From positions 1,240,001 through 1,304,000 of the forward strand of contig JAGTJL010000009.1 of NCBI GenBank assembly GCA_020746875.1: a stretch of 64,000 nucleotides of DNA, in the 5' to 3' direction. Positions 1-12,517 of the stretch are shown one piece after another (position 1 is the stretch's first letter; each line of letters starts with the position of its first letter). The notes under the pieces were generated by a model that was not told the origin of the DNA, made no database searches, and saw only the letters and a list, made by a program, of their open reading frames with translations. The translations under genes were made by a program, and so were the position numbers. This DNA is from Rhexocercosporidium sp. MPI-PUGE-AT-0058. Taxonomy: Eukaryota > Ascomycota > Leotiomycetes > Helotiales.

Positions 1-1049
1 ACTTCATTGAAGTCATTGATATCGAGGAGAATTCGGTTCAGCTTGATCATCTCGGCAAGAATAGGCGAAGAGCGATCGGAGCCTGGTGATACAAGGGAAA
101 TATCACTTCCAAGGGCAAGATACTGTAGCTCGTCTGCTGGAAGTGGAATTTCGAGGTTCGGCATGAGTTTGGGAAGTTTGACTGCAGTCGAGGACCAGAC
201 GTCTACCATACAGAGAGACCAACAGACTAGAGAGAGATATTCAGCGTATGACTTTCGAAAGGGGAGGCCACGAACCACGAATAATAATTTCGCGTTCAAG
301 AGGATCAGAAGCTACTCTGTTAGGGAGGTCCAAAAGTTGAGCCATCCGACAAGCAATGCCATAGTAGACATTTTCCGTTACGTCGTCTCCATCTGCAATG
401 TATGCCGCTCCGAGAAGCACGCAAGCCTGGACTGTTGTGAGAGATGCTCTGCGGACTTGTAGCAGCCTTTCTCCTCTCGATAGGAAAGCAGCTCCGCGTT
501 CAGATGGTGTTGTCTCACCAAAGAAAGCGTCGGTCGAGAATCTAGAACAGGTCAGATGTTGATTAAACGTTGTACGATCACAGACAAGGGATGCCGAGAG
601 TCTCTACAAACCTCGCTGACAGTGCAAAGATCGGGTAAAGCAAAACTTTTTCTACTTGATCCTGCGCGACCGCTGATAGGAAAGTCGGAGGATGGAACAA
701 AGTGTGAAATTGATTATGGATGTAATCAAAGTACAGCTGTACAAGCTCCAGTCGCAGGGCAAGGGGGGATATGCAAATTCTGCTCCCTGAATGCCATCCT
801 CAGCATCAAGACGATTCTCGAGCTGACGGCTGTCGGATATCAAAGCAGACTGGTGGTAATACCCTCCAACTGGTGGTTTCTGGATGCATTTGATACGTCG
901 AGCAGTGCAATGCGTGCAATCCCGTTGGCCTTCGAGAATCTTACATTTACGGCGACGACTCCTGTATGATGGTTATCAAATGTGGATCCATTTGCAGACT
1001 GCGAAAGGAGACCTTACCGACACGCCTCACAGGCAGTTGGCTTTCTCAT
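1..1049 (-). CDS. Zn2Cys6 fungal-specific transcription factor (5' part, cut by window edge)
   Basis: Nuclear DNA-binding regulator; 266 residues are visible and the gene runs off the left edge. I read five exons: 1049-1018, 961-863, 786-612, 541-276 and 226-1, with introns of 49-76 bases. The Zn2Cys6 cluster sits at the extreme N terminus, with cysteines at residues 7, 10, 17, 26, 29 and 36 (C-X2-C-X6-C-X8-C-X2-C-X6-C), interrupted by intron 1 after the second cysteine. It is followed by the start of the fungal-specific TF middle-homology region (YFDYIHNQFHTLFHPPTF, then ACVLLGAAYIADGD and VCWSLCMVDVWSS). The ATG is chosen because only it supplies the first CxxC pair. It is divergent from the sugar permease at 2438, so it may regulate that gene; this is inference from position only. 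Target and inducer are unknown. Confidence 0.88.
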
Positions 1050-2437
1050 TGCCACTCGAATAATGGACTGGTCGTACTATGGAACTAAGGAAGATGTGCA
1101 CATGCTAGGGGCTCAACGGCTAAACCGAGTCATAGCAAAATTCCCCGACAATTTTCCACTCGCAGCTCTGCATGCGTCGAGTTATGATCCGGGGTGTGGA
1201 GGTTAGGTTGCTTTGCTAGTATGGGGAGAAGCATGGGAGGATGTGGTGTTGAGGAGAGATGAGGGGAAAGGGGAGGGGGCGGGAAACAAACCCGCCACTA
1301 AATCTCGGGTACAAAGTCCAAAAGTTCGGTTCAACTCCGGCAAGCGAGGACCGGTGAAGTGAAATTCTCACCACGGCTCCATTGTCGGTCTTGGTAGATC
1401 TTGGTCCTGTACTTTTCAACAGCATCCCCTCTCCTTATTGCCACTGCCAGTCTTGTGGAAGTGCGGCAGTCTGGTGGGAAGGATGCTAAAGTTCGTTGGG
1501 TACATTCCTGAAGAGCCAACTGACATCGAGAAATATTCCCCGTTTTGAAGCTTTATCTCAACTATTCTTCAAACCATCTATTATCCTCCACTGTTGAAGT
1601 CAACAGTGGCGAAGGTTCACGCATGAGAGGGATCTTAGCCATGTCGTACTGGTTCTTGAACCCTGTAATTTTACCACGTTGCCCTGGAAGGTTCCCTGTA
1701 CAGGGAGGATTTAAGAGACGGATTTTAGCGAGGTGCTACAAATTAAAAGTACGCTACATTTTTAAACACTTTGCAGATACGTTTGACAGGAAATGATACA
1801 GATTAGCTATCAGCTATTTTTCATTGACTCGCAAGAGACAAAAGCGGATTTAATCTACGGTAAGTTGTGAGAATACAGAGTTTAAAAGATTAATTTTGGT
1901 GTTCTGTTCAGTCTATTACCCGAAAAGTGAGTGTTGCAACGAGTCAGGTGTACCATGGTCTCTCGAGACTCAGTAATTCTCGTTGTAGTTGTCCTGACAA
2001 GAAGATTGGGAGGAGACCTTACTGGCTGACCTCTGGAACCCAGCAGAGTATATTGAGATTCTACAACAAACGGATCATGGTCCTGCGTTGGGAAATCTTG
2101 GCCGAAGCATCCAGCTCAATAAGTCGACCCAGAAAGCTATCCGGCCGTTCGTTCAAGGCTAGTCCCGGTATCCCTCGTGGGGCGGAGATATTTTCCACCC
2201 TAATAGTGCCACACGGTACACCCCGCAGATGCCAACGTGTATACAATAGGTATTGTTCGCTGCAACAACAGAGCGAGTGGGCTGAAAATTGAAGTCCACT
2301 TGGCAAGTCATACAAATACATACATAAGATGCCTGCTTGCCCGCCCTCCATAATGTTTCTTCAGTCGCAAGTCTATTCGCCTCAAGCACGTTGGTGGCTT
2401 GGTCAATCTATCGATCATCTTGTCAAACACCTCAATC
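1050..2437. other. Intergenic region between divergent TF and sugar permease
   Basis: About 1.4 kb with no open frame that resembles a protein family. It would hold the promoters of both the Zn2Cys6 regulator and the transporter. Part of it (about 1780-1920) is AT-rich. No recognisable binding site could be assigned. Confidence 0.6.
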
Positions 2438-4198
2438 ATGGCTGCATCACCTTCTCCTCCAGCTCTATCAGAGCCAAAGTTTCCCTCGCCGACGACCACT
2501 GCTGCAGAACAGCATGGCACCCAAGCCGATGAAGCGACTCATGCCATTCAACTCGAGCGAGACCTTTCTTTGAGAGATACTTTCAAGCTCTATCCAAGGG
2601 CCATTATGTTCTCCTTCATCATCTCTCTGGCCGTCATAATGGAAGGTTATGATACCAACCTCATGGGCAACTTCTATCCCTACCCCTCATTCAAGAATCG
2701 CTTCGGCGATGAGGTCGACCCCGAGGGCGGAATGCTTGTCTCAGCAAAGTGGCAAACGATTATTGGAAATTCAACTCAGGTATGCATGTCTCTTCGTCTG
2801 CCTTCAACGACCTTGCTGATCATAGATACCAGGTTGGATCAATCCTTGGTCTTTTTCTCAACGGTATCATCTCCGAGCGTTTTGGATACAGAATGACCAT
2901 GATCTACGCCATGATCGCTTTAATCGGCACGATTTTCATCCCCTTCTTCTCTACCAGTTTGGAGATGTTCGTCGCTGCTGGTATCCTTCAAGGAATTCCT
3001 TGGGGTATCTTCCAAACTCTAGCGGTAACATATGCGGCAGATATTTGTCCAACATCGCTTCGAGCATACATGACTTCTGTAAGTATAGTTCAGGGAACTC
3101 CCAAGATACTTACTTTGTGTGCTAACCCTCATCTAGTGGATCAACATGTGCTGGGTCATCGGCCAACTCATCTCATCAGGCATGCTTCGCGGACTTCTCA
3201 ATCGTACAGATGAATGGGGTTACAAAATCCCTTTTGCCATTCAATGGGTCTGGCCTATTCCAATCATAATCGGCACCTTCTTCGCCCCAGAGTCACCCTG
3301 GTGGCTCGTGCGAAAAGGCCGCGTCGAAGAAGCCAACAAAGCCCTCCTCACCCTCACCTCTCGGAACTCTGGCGTCGAGTTTGACATAGATGCCCAGGTC
3401 TCCATGATGGAAGTAACAAACCAGTTCGAAATTGAATCTAGCTCTGGTGCGCACTACTGGGATTGCTTCCGAGGAACAGATCGCAGACGTACGGAAATTG
3501 CTTCCATGGTTTGGCTCACACAAGCTTTCTGCGGTATTCCTTTCATGAGTTTCAGTACACAATTCTACCTCCGCGCCGGACTCAACAAAGAAGATGCCTA
3601 TACCATGAACATCGGCCAGACAGGTCTGGGATTTGTTGGATGCGTGATTGCATGGTGGTTAATGACTAAGTGCGGACGCCGAACGCTCTATGTGTGGGGT
3701 CTGAGTGCGATGTTTGTCCTGTTGATGGCCATTGGATTTTGCGGTCTCAAAGCAAACAAAGCTTCCGCATGGGCGGCAGGCTCTCTGCTCCTTGTATTCC
3801 TCTTCGTGTTCCAACTCTCTGTTGGACCAACTTGCTACTCTCTCGTCGCTGAGATCCCATCAACTCGTCTCCGCATCAAGACCGTTGCCCTCGCGAGAGC
3901 TTTCTACAACGCTGGTGGGTTCATCAACAACGCACTCATGCCTCAAATGATGGGACTCAATGCATGGAATTGGGGAGCGAAAGCTGGATTTTTCTGGGCT
4001 GGAATTGATGCCATCTTCCTGGTTTGGGTCTTCTTCCGCTTGCCAGAGCCAAAAGGTCTCACATACTCCGAGCTGGATCTGCTTTTCGAGCACGGTGTTG
4101 GAGCTCGTGGATTCTCTCAGAGTGCGGCCGATCTTTTGAAGCCTGCGTTGCAAGATGTTGGTGTTGAGGAGAAAGTAGCAGCAGTTCATGTTGAGTGA
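2438..4198 (+). CDS. MFS sugar transporter, maltose/alpha-glucoside permease type
   Basis: Plasma-membrane sugar:proton symporter of the MFS sugar-porter family, 549 residues, the normal length for MAL-type fungal permeases. Three exons: 2438-2779, 2833-3078 and 3137-4198, with introns of 53 and 58 bases. The start ATG at 2438 opens a cytosolic N terminus of about 50 residues before the first membrane span. Family marks are GYDTNLMGNFY at the end of span 1, SERFGYR between spans 2 and 3, PESPWWLVRKGR after span 6, KCGRRTLY after span 8 and PEPKGLTYSELDLLFE after span 12. The GYDTNL...YP and PESPWWL forms are typical of alpha-glucoside/maltose permeases rather than hexose carriers; the exact sugar cannot be read from sequence. 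No hydrolase gene lies beside it, so this is not a full MAL cluster. Confidence 0.93.
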
Positions 4199-6363
4199 GA
4201 GAGGGTGGTGAGGAAATATTCAATCCTTTGCACAATCAGTCACATCTCCGTAGATAGAAACATATCACAAGTTAAGATTTTCATGCGATGAGACATCTTG
4301 ACAGTTGTGCTTTTGGCTTTGTTCTGTTTCATGCAGCTGCCACGGAAAAAGACTTATCGATCTTCCTTTCGTTGAGTGGCCGACCCTAGAAGATTTTTGG
4401 CTTGACAAAGCATGAGAAATTATCATTTGTGTGACTTTCTCCACATGGACCAGTGAGTGGATAGTACAACTTTGTTCTTCGTGTTTCTTGAAGTGGTGTT
4501 GCACAGCCTAGTAGCCGAGGCTGGACCTTGCGAGCCATGGCAAATCGCTTTGTATCTATACATTAACCCTAAACGACCATTGTAGTAACCTCAGATTCGT
4601 AGCTTGTCGAGAAAATTTTGCTCAATTCAATTGAGGTGCACTCTACCTATGGCTAATACTATACTTGAGTAGTAACAGTCTCATAGAGTGGTTTCGATGA
4701 TCATAACCTACTTCTATGGGAGGTAAACACTCGCTTACGTTTGGCGAAAATACGGTAGGAGAAATGGCAGAATTTCACCCCGTTGCGCCACAAAATCTCA
4801 CGGGACTCACTGATTTTACCCTACTCCCCAATTGTCATACCTCAATAACATTTTGAAACGGATGACTGCTATCGGATGTTCGGTCAAATCGTGCAACGCA
4901 TTGGTCAAACCAAGTACTGTAAAGCACAGCAGGTATCCACGGGGTCAGCCTTCCTGGTAACTACGTCACAGAATAAGGGCCTGTATAGCAGTCCAATTCA
5001 AGAACATAATCGATCCAGAGATACTAGTGAATTTGCATATGACTTGTGCGAAGCATTGTTTTTGTTTATGAATCTGGCCCACGGGACCACACGACCGTCT
5101 TCCGTCGACCAGGGAGGGAAGATCCATGTAGTGGTGAGTGGATAAGATGAACTTCCTAATCCGATCCAGTTGTGATTCAAAGCTTAAGGATCATAAGAGT
5201 CTCAGTTGCATTCGAGCGTGGCATGATGAGGTGCTCAATGATTGAGACGAGGGGTTTATCAGGAGATACTGTAGGCTTTACAAAGAGATGCTTTCGTATT
5301 TCCTACTTGATTCTCATTCTCCGCTGCTAGAATACCAGTAGATGTGTAGCATATGACAATATTAAAAGGCAAGGGTTGTACATCAAGGCTTCATCGTCTA
5401 CCCATGAGAGAATAGGCAGATCGGATCTTGATTAATCTAGCTTGAGTCCTGTGGATAACGGAATTAGCAGAACGTTATGTACCCAGGGTCGGCAGAAAGT
5501 CGTCAGCGACCGTAGATACATTAGTGAATTACCACGCAGGTCCTGCAGCTATGTTCTTTGGGTTTATATTATCCCAAAACCCAAGAACGCATGAGCTTGG
5601 ATGGCAGTCCCTTGGGATTCGCTTGTCGCTATGTTATTGTCCGAACTGAAGTCTGGGTCGGTATTTGGGTTCAGATGCAGTTTGAAGACTGGGGTCGTCA
5701 TAAGAAGATAATTTCTCTGCATGTACAAGTACATCCAAATCTATTTTTACCCCTGCCCAACTAATCTAACTTCAAAATATCAACTATCGCTGCAATGTGG
5801 TGTGATGGTGGTAGAGATGGGACTCAAAAAACCGACGGTGATGTTCTCCTGGCCTATTCGCTCGGTAGTCTGGATACCCCTGCGAGCTACGAGAAAGCCT
5901 ATTGAAGCCCCTGTATCGCAACATAATAACGAGTAAGCGTCTACAATTAGTAGGAGAGCACTGGGACGCCGTATGGGCTAAGCCAGATCCCGAAAACAAT
6001 CCCACGTCGGCCCTAATCTCACGTCAGTCTTGCTTGTGCTGCGGGTAACATTTGGCCAAGTCTATAGGCAAAGGGAACTGGAATTATCCCAAACAAAGAC
6101 AGTGGCCCGTTCCATATTCTGGACGGTTATTGCGCTGCAAGAGCAGGGAGAGTTTGGAACATGAAAAATACGAGACTACTCTGACTGACTCCCATCTGGC
6201 ACCTCAATCCATTTCAATATATTTTGCGCTTCCTGCCTCTCCTTTGACATCTTATCGTTCATTCCCCTTCAATTCATCGTCCTTCAAGTCGCACAGAGCA
6301 TATTTGCTTCCTCACAGAGCCCCAGACAGCCTATTTTTCTCGAAGTCGTAGACACTTAACTTC
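4199..6363. other. Intergenic region, about 2.2 kb
   Basis: Only short, unrelated open frames are present on either strand and none resembles a known family. The last 180 bases before 6364 are pyrimidine-rich, as in a fungal promoter and leader. The rest shows nothing I can name. Confidence 0.6.
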
Positions 6364-8995
6364 ATGATGTCTAAACAAGGTTTCAAGTCACGCCACGCGC
6401 GGGTCGTGATAGTGGGAGGGTCGATCGCAGGCTTGACACTGGCTCATTGCCTACACCACAATGGCATCGACTTCATTCTACTCGAAGCTCACAAAGAACT
6501 CGCACCTCAAGTCGGAGCCTCGATTGTTGTTCTGCCAAATGGCGCTCGGATCCTTGACCAACTCGGGTTGCTTCAGGACGTTTCTGCTTGCGCGGAGCCA
6601 GTGCTCCTCGGAAGGACTTGGACAGCCAGCGGCAAATTGATCGACGAGAATGACGGCCCACTTCTAATTGAAAAACGGTTTGTAAGATTCTTAAAGTTGT
6701 TGACCATACTAATTTGTTTCTTCAGAACAGGTTACGCGGCATCCTTCGTCCAGCGTCGCGATCTCCTAAAAGTGCTCTCAGACCGGCTTCCTGATAAGTC
6801 TAGAGTCCATCTGTCAAAACGAGTCACCAAAATCGATCATATCGATACTAAAGTAGTGGTTCACTGTAAAGATGGATCGATCTACTCAGGTGATATTGTG
6901 GTAGGCGCCGATGGCGTTCACTCCAGTGTAAAAAGTGTCATGCAAGACCACATTGATCGTTCGACTCCAGGGAAGGCCGAAAAGGATAGAAAGGGACTCT
7001 CAGCTGAGTACAATTGCATCTTTGGGCTCGGCAAACCAATCCCGGGAGTGATTCCAGGACAAACGCATCGAACTTACGCCGACGGAATATCGACACTGTC
7101 CTTCGTCGGAGAAGAAGGCAGAATGTACTGGTTTCTCTTCAGCAAATTGGACAAGAGATATTTTGGCAAGGACATTCCGAAGTACACTCAGGCAGATATG
7201 GACAAGGCTGTGAAAGCTTTTCTCAAAATCCACATGACAGAATCAATCACCTGGGACCAGGTTTGGGAGACGAGAACCTTTGCAAATATGACGTGCGTTG
7301 AAGAATCGAAGAATGAGAACTGGACAGCGGACAGATTTGTATGTCTTGGGGACGCCGTACACAAGGTGAGCCAAGTGATGATCATGAGACACAAGCTTCC
7401 GCTGATGCTTCGAAGATGACACCGAATCTTGGTGCTGGAGGAAATGCTGCAAGTAAGTTGTGGTGGAGAAACTCGATTCCTAGACATAAGTTCTGTTATG
7501 CTAATTTTCGAGTCTATAGTCGAGAGTGCTGCCGCACTAGCCAACAGCCTAGCAAGTCTTCCGAAGCACACTCTTTCATTGCAGGAAATACGATATGCAT
7601 TGCAGGCTTTCTACGAGAAACGGCATGAGCGAGCAAACAACATATGCGACGCTGCCAATGACTTGACCCGCCTCGAAGCATTGTCAAGCTTCGGAAATAA
7701 ACTAACGGCATTTTACGGAATCGCGGCTCTTGGAGATTTTCTTATAGACATGACTTGCGATGCGATGGTTGGCGCTGAGATGCTCGACTCGCTTCCGGCT
7801 CCTGCACGATCTCTTGAAGCGACAATGCCCTGGAATCCAAATTCTGGTGTCGGTAAACACGAAAGTAAGTGGAAGCGAGCAGTTTGGGCACTCCCGATCC
7901 TGTTGGCTCTCTACGCAGCTAGTCAGACGATGGGTGCAACACTAGAGAATCTGACCTTTGGGGAGTCACCTGGAACAAACGTCGACCTTGGTTATGGTGT
8001 TGTAGCCCCTCTTGTTGTCAAATATTTTGGTAATGCAGGATTCGATACCTTCTTATCAAAATACGTTGCCGTCTTCACGCCTGTAATAGGTGACTGGTCT
8101 CCTATTACCAGATTGCAGGCCCATGGCTTTCTGGCAGATTTGGTCTCATTCCAGACCATATGGTACATCGAAGGACTGCGACGAGGAAACCTCTTCACTG
8201 CTGTGCATTTGCTGTGAGTTCATTCTTCAAGGATCGAGTTTTGAGAACTAACATACCTCCAGACCGACAATTTTCGGCATCATGTTCCAAGTCAGGGGGA
8301 TTGGTTTCATTGCTCCCTTGTATTGTTTCATTCACTACATCCAATCTCCACTCGAGAACTATGCGGCTGCCGACAATCGAATGGTCCAACTCGGCGGGGT
8401 TAAGACGATTATCCCAACTATCATCCTCTCATACATCATCCCCAGTGTGACGATGAGCTTTGCTCCAGGCTTAGCTAGCCGCCAATGGATCAATGGTATC
8501 TTTTGGCAGCCCTTTCCCGTCTACGGATCTATTCTGCAACGCATCCTCCCTTTGTTTGTTAATAACACGACACGAAAGGATCGTGTCAGCAATCCCGAAG
8601 CTGACATGCCGTACTTGCGCGCTGCGTATGGGTTTTCTGCAGCTGTGGGGGCCCTTGTTTATCTGTATCTTCACGTCGCATCTCCAATATCGCTGTCTAA
8701 GGTCTTCTTTAGTAATCTCGGAAATCCGGGTGCGGCGCTTCCACTCATCGAGGGTACAGTGAAAGCTTTGCGATACGACCAGATATGTGCTTTCTCAGCG
8801 ACCGCCATCTGGACACTGTTGAGCTTCATGGACCTAAAGAAAGCGGGCAAGCTCCAAGCTGGATGGGGCCGGATTTTAGGTGTTTTTGCGGCTATGAATG
8901 TGGTTGCAGGACCTGGTGCGGCTTTGACAGTGATGTGGGCCTGGAGAGAAGAAAAGTTGGCCAACAGACAGAATTTGCTCCAGAAGAACAAGTAG
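6364..8995 (+). CDS. FAD-dependent monooxygenase fused to a multi-pass membrane domain
   Basis: Predicted 805 residues from five exons: 6364-6677, 6726-7365, 7416-7452, 7520-8213 and 8263-8995. The first 420 or so residues form a PaxM-like flavoprotein monooxygenase: the dinucleotide-binding VVIVGGSIAGLTLA near residue 14, VQRRDLL near 113 (the conserved Arg), the VVGADGVHS motif at 163-171, and the GDAVHKMTPNLGAGGNAA flavin motif at 313-330, split by introns 2 and 3. The second half, from about residue 450, carries seven or eight hydrophobic stretches (for example WALPILLALYA, IIPTIILSYIIP, AAYGFSAAVGALVYLYL), so the enzyme is membrane-bound. Such enzymes often epoxidise or hydroxylate terpenoid or meroterpenoid substrates; that substrate class is inference. 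No prenyltransferase or synthase lies nearby. The role of the membrane half is unknown; a cyclase-like function is only a possibility. Confidence 0.87.
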
Positions 8996-10654
8996 TTATG
9001 ATCGAAAACCGACTCAGATTTTTCAAGATAGATGAAGAAATGCAGATGCTTTTACGATTTATCTAGCAATCAGTAGAGTAGATAGAAAAAGACATTTCTT
9101 AGTTGAGTCAGCATGAGGGGTGCAGTGACTTAGGTCGCTAAAGGACCATTAAAAGCTGCCTTGCTGTATCTCGATCTGTTGTATTACAAAGTAAAAAAAT
9201 GTCAGATTTATAGACATCTTTTGATTCTATCTCGATCTGTTCAATGATAGCTAACGGATCCTGACTGAACACATAAGATGCACGGATACATCCTTGGCCT
9301 GCGTCTTTCTGTAAGCTTCTTGGACGCAGAACACAGCGCATTTAGCAACAAAAAATTTAAAGTTTTTTCCAGATCTTAGGGGACCACACCCTGGGAATTA
9401 AATCACATGCCCTAATGATAGTGGTCAGCCCCTAACTTTCGGGTTATGGAATCCTAATGAAGCATTAATTCAATATTCGCCTTTCTTCCCTAATGCAGCA
9501 CTCCAATTGATGGAATCCTAGCAGCGAAATTCAACACATCTTATACTGTAGATCAGCGCTCCACCTTCGTCAGAGAAATAAAGAATTTGCCCGTTGCCGA
9601 AATTCTACTTAGTACCTACAATCAAGGCACTTGACGTGAATAATGATGAACAGGCGAAGTGTTTTCAGGGAGCTTGTCCAGGCTGGGCGTGGGCGGGGTT
9701 CGCCTTGAAGTCCCGCCCATCTGCAGTTGAAAGGTTGGGCTCGACTTCAAATTTGGATTCAATGACTCATGTCATTAAAATATCAACTTCTGCAGAGGCC
9801 AAAATGATGCCTCTAAGGCAATTGGCTCACGTTTGGGAATCAAGGAGAATATGCCGCATTCAAGCTCAAGGGATCCAGCTGCGACAAAGAGAAGGCGTAT
9901 TGACGAGTCATTGTGTGTGCATGAAACGATAGCCGAGCGCGTATCGCGGAAATCGCATAGGAAGTATGCTTTTAATATGGCAGTCACAATTTATCTCATT
10001 ATAGGCGCCAAGTATCCCAATCCGATAGGGGAAGTATCTGAAAGCTATTATTGATTCGGACCATCTCGCTTAACTCGTGCTGAAGCTGAGTGGAAAAGGG
10101 GCCTCGGCTATAGGGTCATGTGATGTTAAGAGGCGTGCTATGAAACCCGAGCCACTCAGACAGCCTTCGTCTCGTCATCCTTCTTGGCGTTAGAGACTGA
10201 ACTCAATGTTCAATGCGTTCGTCCCAACACCCTCAAGCGAGTGTGTCAAATGGAGAAATGAGAAAGCCAATTGCAGATCTGGAGCGCCTTCCCCACACGC
10301 TTGCAGCCCCACGACAGTTTGATGTCTGCGGCAGAAGTGATTTCGTCTCATCCAGAGATTGCAGACTTAGAAGTATGTCATTGCCTGTCACAGCATGGCT
10401 AGTCTTCTATTTGGCAGTATCATCGTTTCTTGGACCCAATTATCCCCTTCCATAAGTAAAGTCAATCCTTCCACCATTTGCATCATTCGTTCCAATCTAT
10501 CTCATTCTATCACTACAAAACAAGTTCTGTGAACTTTTTCCATTCTCTCATCCTTCTTTATTTTATACCGCGAGCCGGTCTTTACCTAATATCTTCTCTG
10601 ATAAGAAACATCTTTCGCTTTCACAACAAACCACTCTTTCAACAACTCGCCAAA
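8996..10654. other. Intergenic region with small repeats; promoter of secreted-protein gene
   Basis: No recognisable gene. Two copies of a 14-base string (tatctcgatctgtt) lie near 9167 and 9228, and ATGGAATCCTA occurs twice near 9446 and 9512. From about 10470 the DNA is pyrimidine-rich with TATA-like TTTATTTTATACC near 10557, fitting the promoter and leader of the downstream secreted protein. Confidence 0.5.
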
Positions 10655-11108
10655 ATGCAGTTCAAAGCTCTCCTCCTTTTCAGCCTCACTGCCATGACGG
10701 CTACTGCTGCAACTGTCCCAGTCAGCGCAAGACAAGCTGGTGCCGACTTCGGTGACTGGTATGTATTTTCCTCCGCAAAAGCCCCAATTGCCGGCCCTAA
10801 GATATCTATGGAAATTTGTTGCTAACTTGATGATCAGCACCCCGACTATCGACTTCCAATTAGGCCGTGCTGGGCGCAAGGCCACTGAGGGAACTTTCCT
10901 CCCTACCGATGCTCTCGTTGCGAAGGGTCAACAAGACGCCTTGAACCCCAATATCATCACCAACCGTGTTTGCGACCAACTTACAAACGTCTGTGGCGCC
11001 AACGATGCCGCTGTCAGTCTTTGCGAGGATGCACAGGCCAAGGTCGCTGCTCTTGGAACTAAGGATGCTTCGACTGCTGCTGCTTTCAACGCTGCGCTCG
11101 GATTCTAA
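10655..11108 (+). CDS. Small secreted protein, four cysteines
   Basis: A 124-residue protein encoded by exons 10655-10758 and 10838-11108, with a 79-base intron. A clear signal peptide covers residues 1-19 or so (hydrophobic core ALLLFSLTAMTATAA). The mature part has cysteines at 35, 80, 87 and 97, enough for two disulfides, and the conserved-looking stretch CTPTIDFQLGRAGRKATEGT. I recognise this as the sort of small secreted protein that is conserved among moulds without a named function; it may be cell-wall-associated or effector-like, which the sequence cannot decide. The pyrimidine-rich leader suggests strong expression. Confidence 0.82.
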
Positions 11109-11663
11109 ACTGGTTGAGGTGTGAAGGGTTTATATCAGATGGGTCTTTGTGTGTGAAAGCGCATGAGGAATGGAAATTTCCTGGAGTTGGGAGGAGGTGT
11201 TGGGATGATGAATGATGCTTGAAATGAGGATAGAAAGTCTTATCATAGAAACTCACTTTGTTTTTGATGCTCTCCAACGAAGAAACCTATGCATACCAGT
11301 TGAAGGCACGTGGCCCCTTGCAGTGTGTAAAAGTTCCCTTCTGAAAACCATGTCAGCCAAGGTTTGATTTCTCAAACCCAATTGTGAAGGGGATCTTTAG
11401 GTTGATAGCAGACACTGCTAGCTGAGAAGCTCCCATTGAAATATTAACAAGGTTAACATACTCGGACGAATGTCCCTTTGATGAGCGACAGTACACTGAA
11501 GCATCCGGTTGAATCTTTACTCTTTGTCAGCACAGTCATATCCTGACTAGTCATCTCTTTGAGACAGGCAACTTCCAAGTCTATATATCACATGTTCTGC
11601 CCCGGGCAAATCTTCTCTTTACACCGGCCACAGCATAAGTTCTTGCTACTGGACACAACATCA
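11109..11663. other. Intergenic region
   Basis: 3' region of the secreted-protein gene and upstream region of the 2EXR relic. Nothing identifiable. Confidence 0.5.
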
Positions 11664-12517
11664 ATGGTAGTCACTCGAGCGCAACGAAATGCAGCCGAGG
11701 TGGCGTATATCGATTCTCCATCGGACACCGAACAAGACACACCTCCCCTCACAACATTTACATGTTTCCCATGTCTCCTATTCGAGCTTAGAGTATTGAT
11801 ATGGAAAAATATTTGCTTCGAACCTCGGAATGTGGAAATCGGGATCCGTCTTCGTTGCAATTCTTCAGTTATTTCGTGTCAGTACCATATCACGCAGGCT
11901 ACGGGGCAAAAATTCACTTGTACTTATACTTCTCCTGGTGCCAACCCCCGCGCGCTTTGCACGTCAACCAAGAATCGAGGGTGGACGCATTGAAATGGTA
12001 CAAACTCGAGTTTCGATCTGAAGTGATCGATCGAAGATTCACGGTCATCTCTTCGCCAAAGACCTACGTCAACTTCGAAGTTGACAGGCTCTGCTCGATA
12101 GATTGGAGCTGCCAAGCGACTTGTGATTATCCTAATGGCGGTTAGATTTCCCAAAGCATCTGACTTCTACCTGCTGTGTAAGAATCGGAACCTCGACGAC
12201 TGGCATTGAATCCAGGAAAAGGAACTGAAATATTGCGTCCAAATCTTGTAGCGCTTCTACCCGAGGTCGCGTTCTTGTTTGAACTAGGCTACTTTGAACC
12301 TCTTTGGAAGGGCAGTATGCTTGAGCTCAAGGATTGGCGTAGGAGTGTCGAGGGTAGACCAGAGTATAGTGACATCTGCGCGTTCAAGAAGGCCTGGAAG
12401 AGGATCTGTACAAAATCAGTCCTCGAGAAAACACCAGCAGTGAAGTACTCGGCTTGGCAGAAGAATCCTGCGGTTGAGACCGAGTTGGCGGATGACGACG
12501 AAGACGATGAAGACTAG
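11664..12517 (+). pseudogene. 2EXR-domain protein gene, frameshifted
   Basis: The ATG at 11664 opens a frame with the 2EXR signature (FELRVLIWKNICFEPRNVEI). The second half of the same motif, RALHVNQESRVDALKWYKLE, lies in a different frame from about 11950, without a usable intron between them. A further shift is needed near 12130 to reach RFPKASDFYLLCKNRNL, and another near 12197 to reach RRLALNPGKGTEILRP and the acidic C terminus ending in DDDEDDED at 12517. 2EXR proteins are a large mould family of unknown molecular role. Three frame changes in 850 bases argue for a decayed gene; assembly errors are the alternative. Confidence 0.7.

Noticed and set aside
1..1206. Open frames on the + strand at the left edge
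   Set aside because: They are antisense shadows of the Zn2Cys6 regulator, whose minus-strand exons give continuous family sequence.
1315..1340. tRNA B-box-like GGTTCAACTCC
   Set aside because: No A box, acceptor stem or cloverleaf can be drawn around it.
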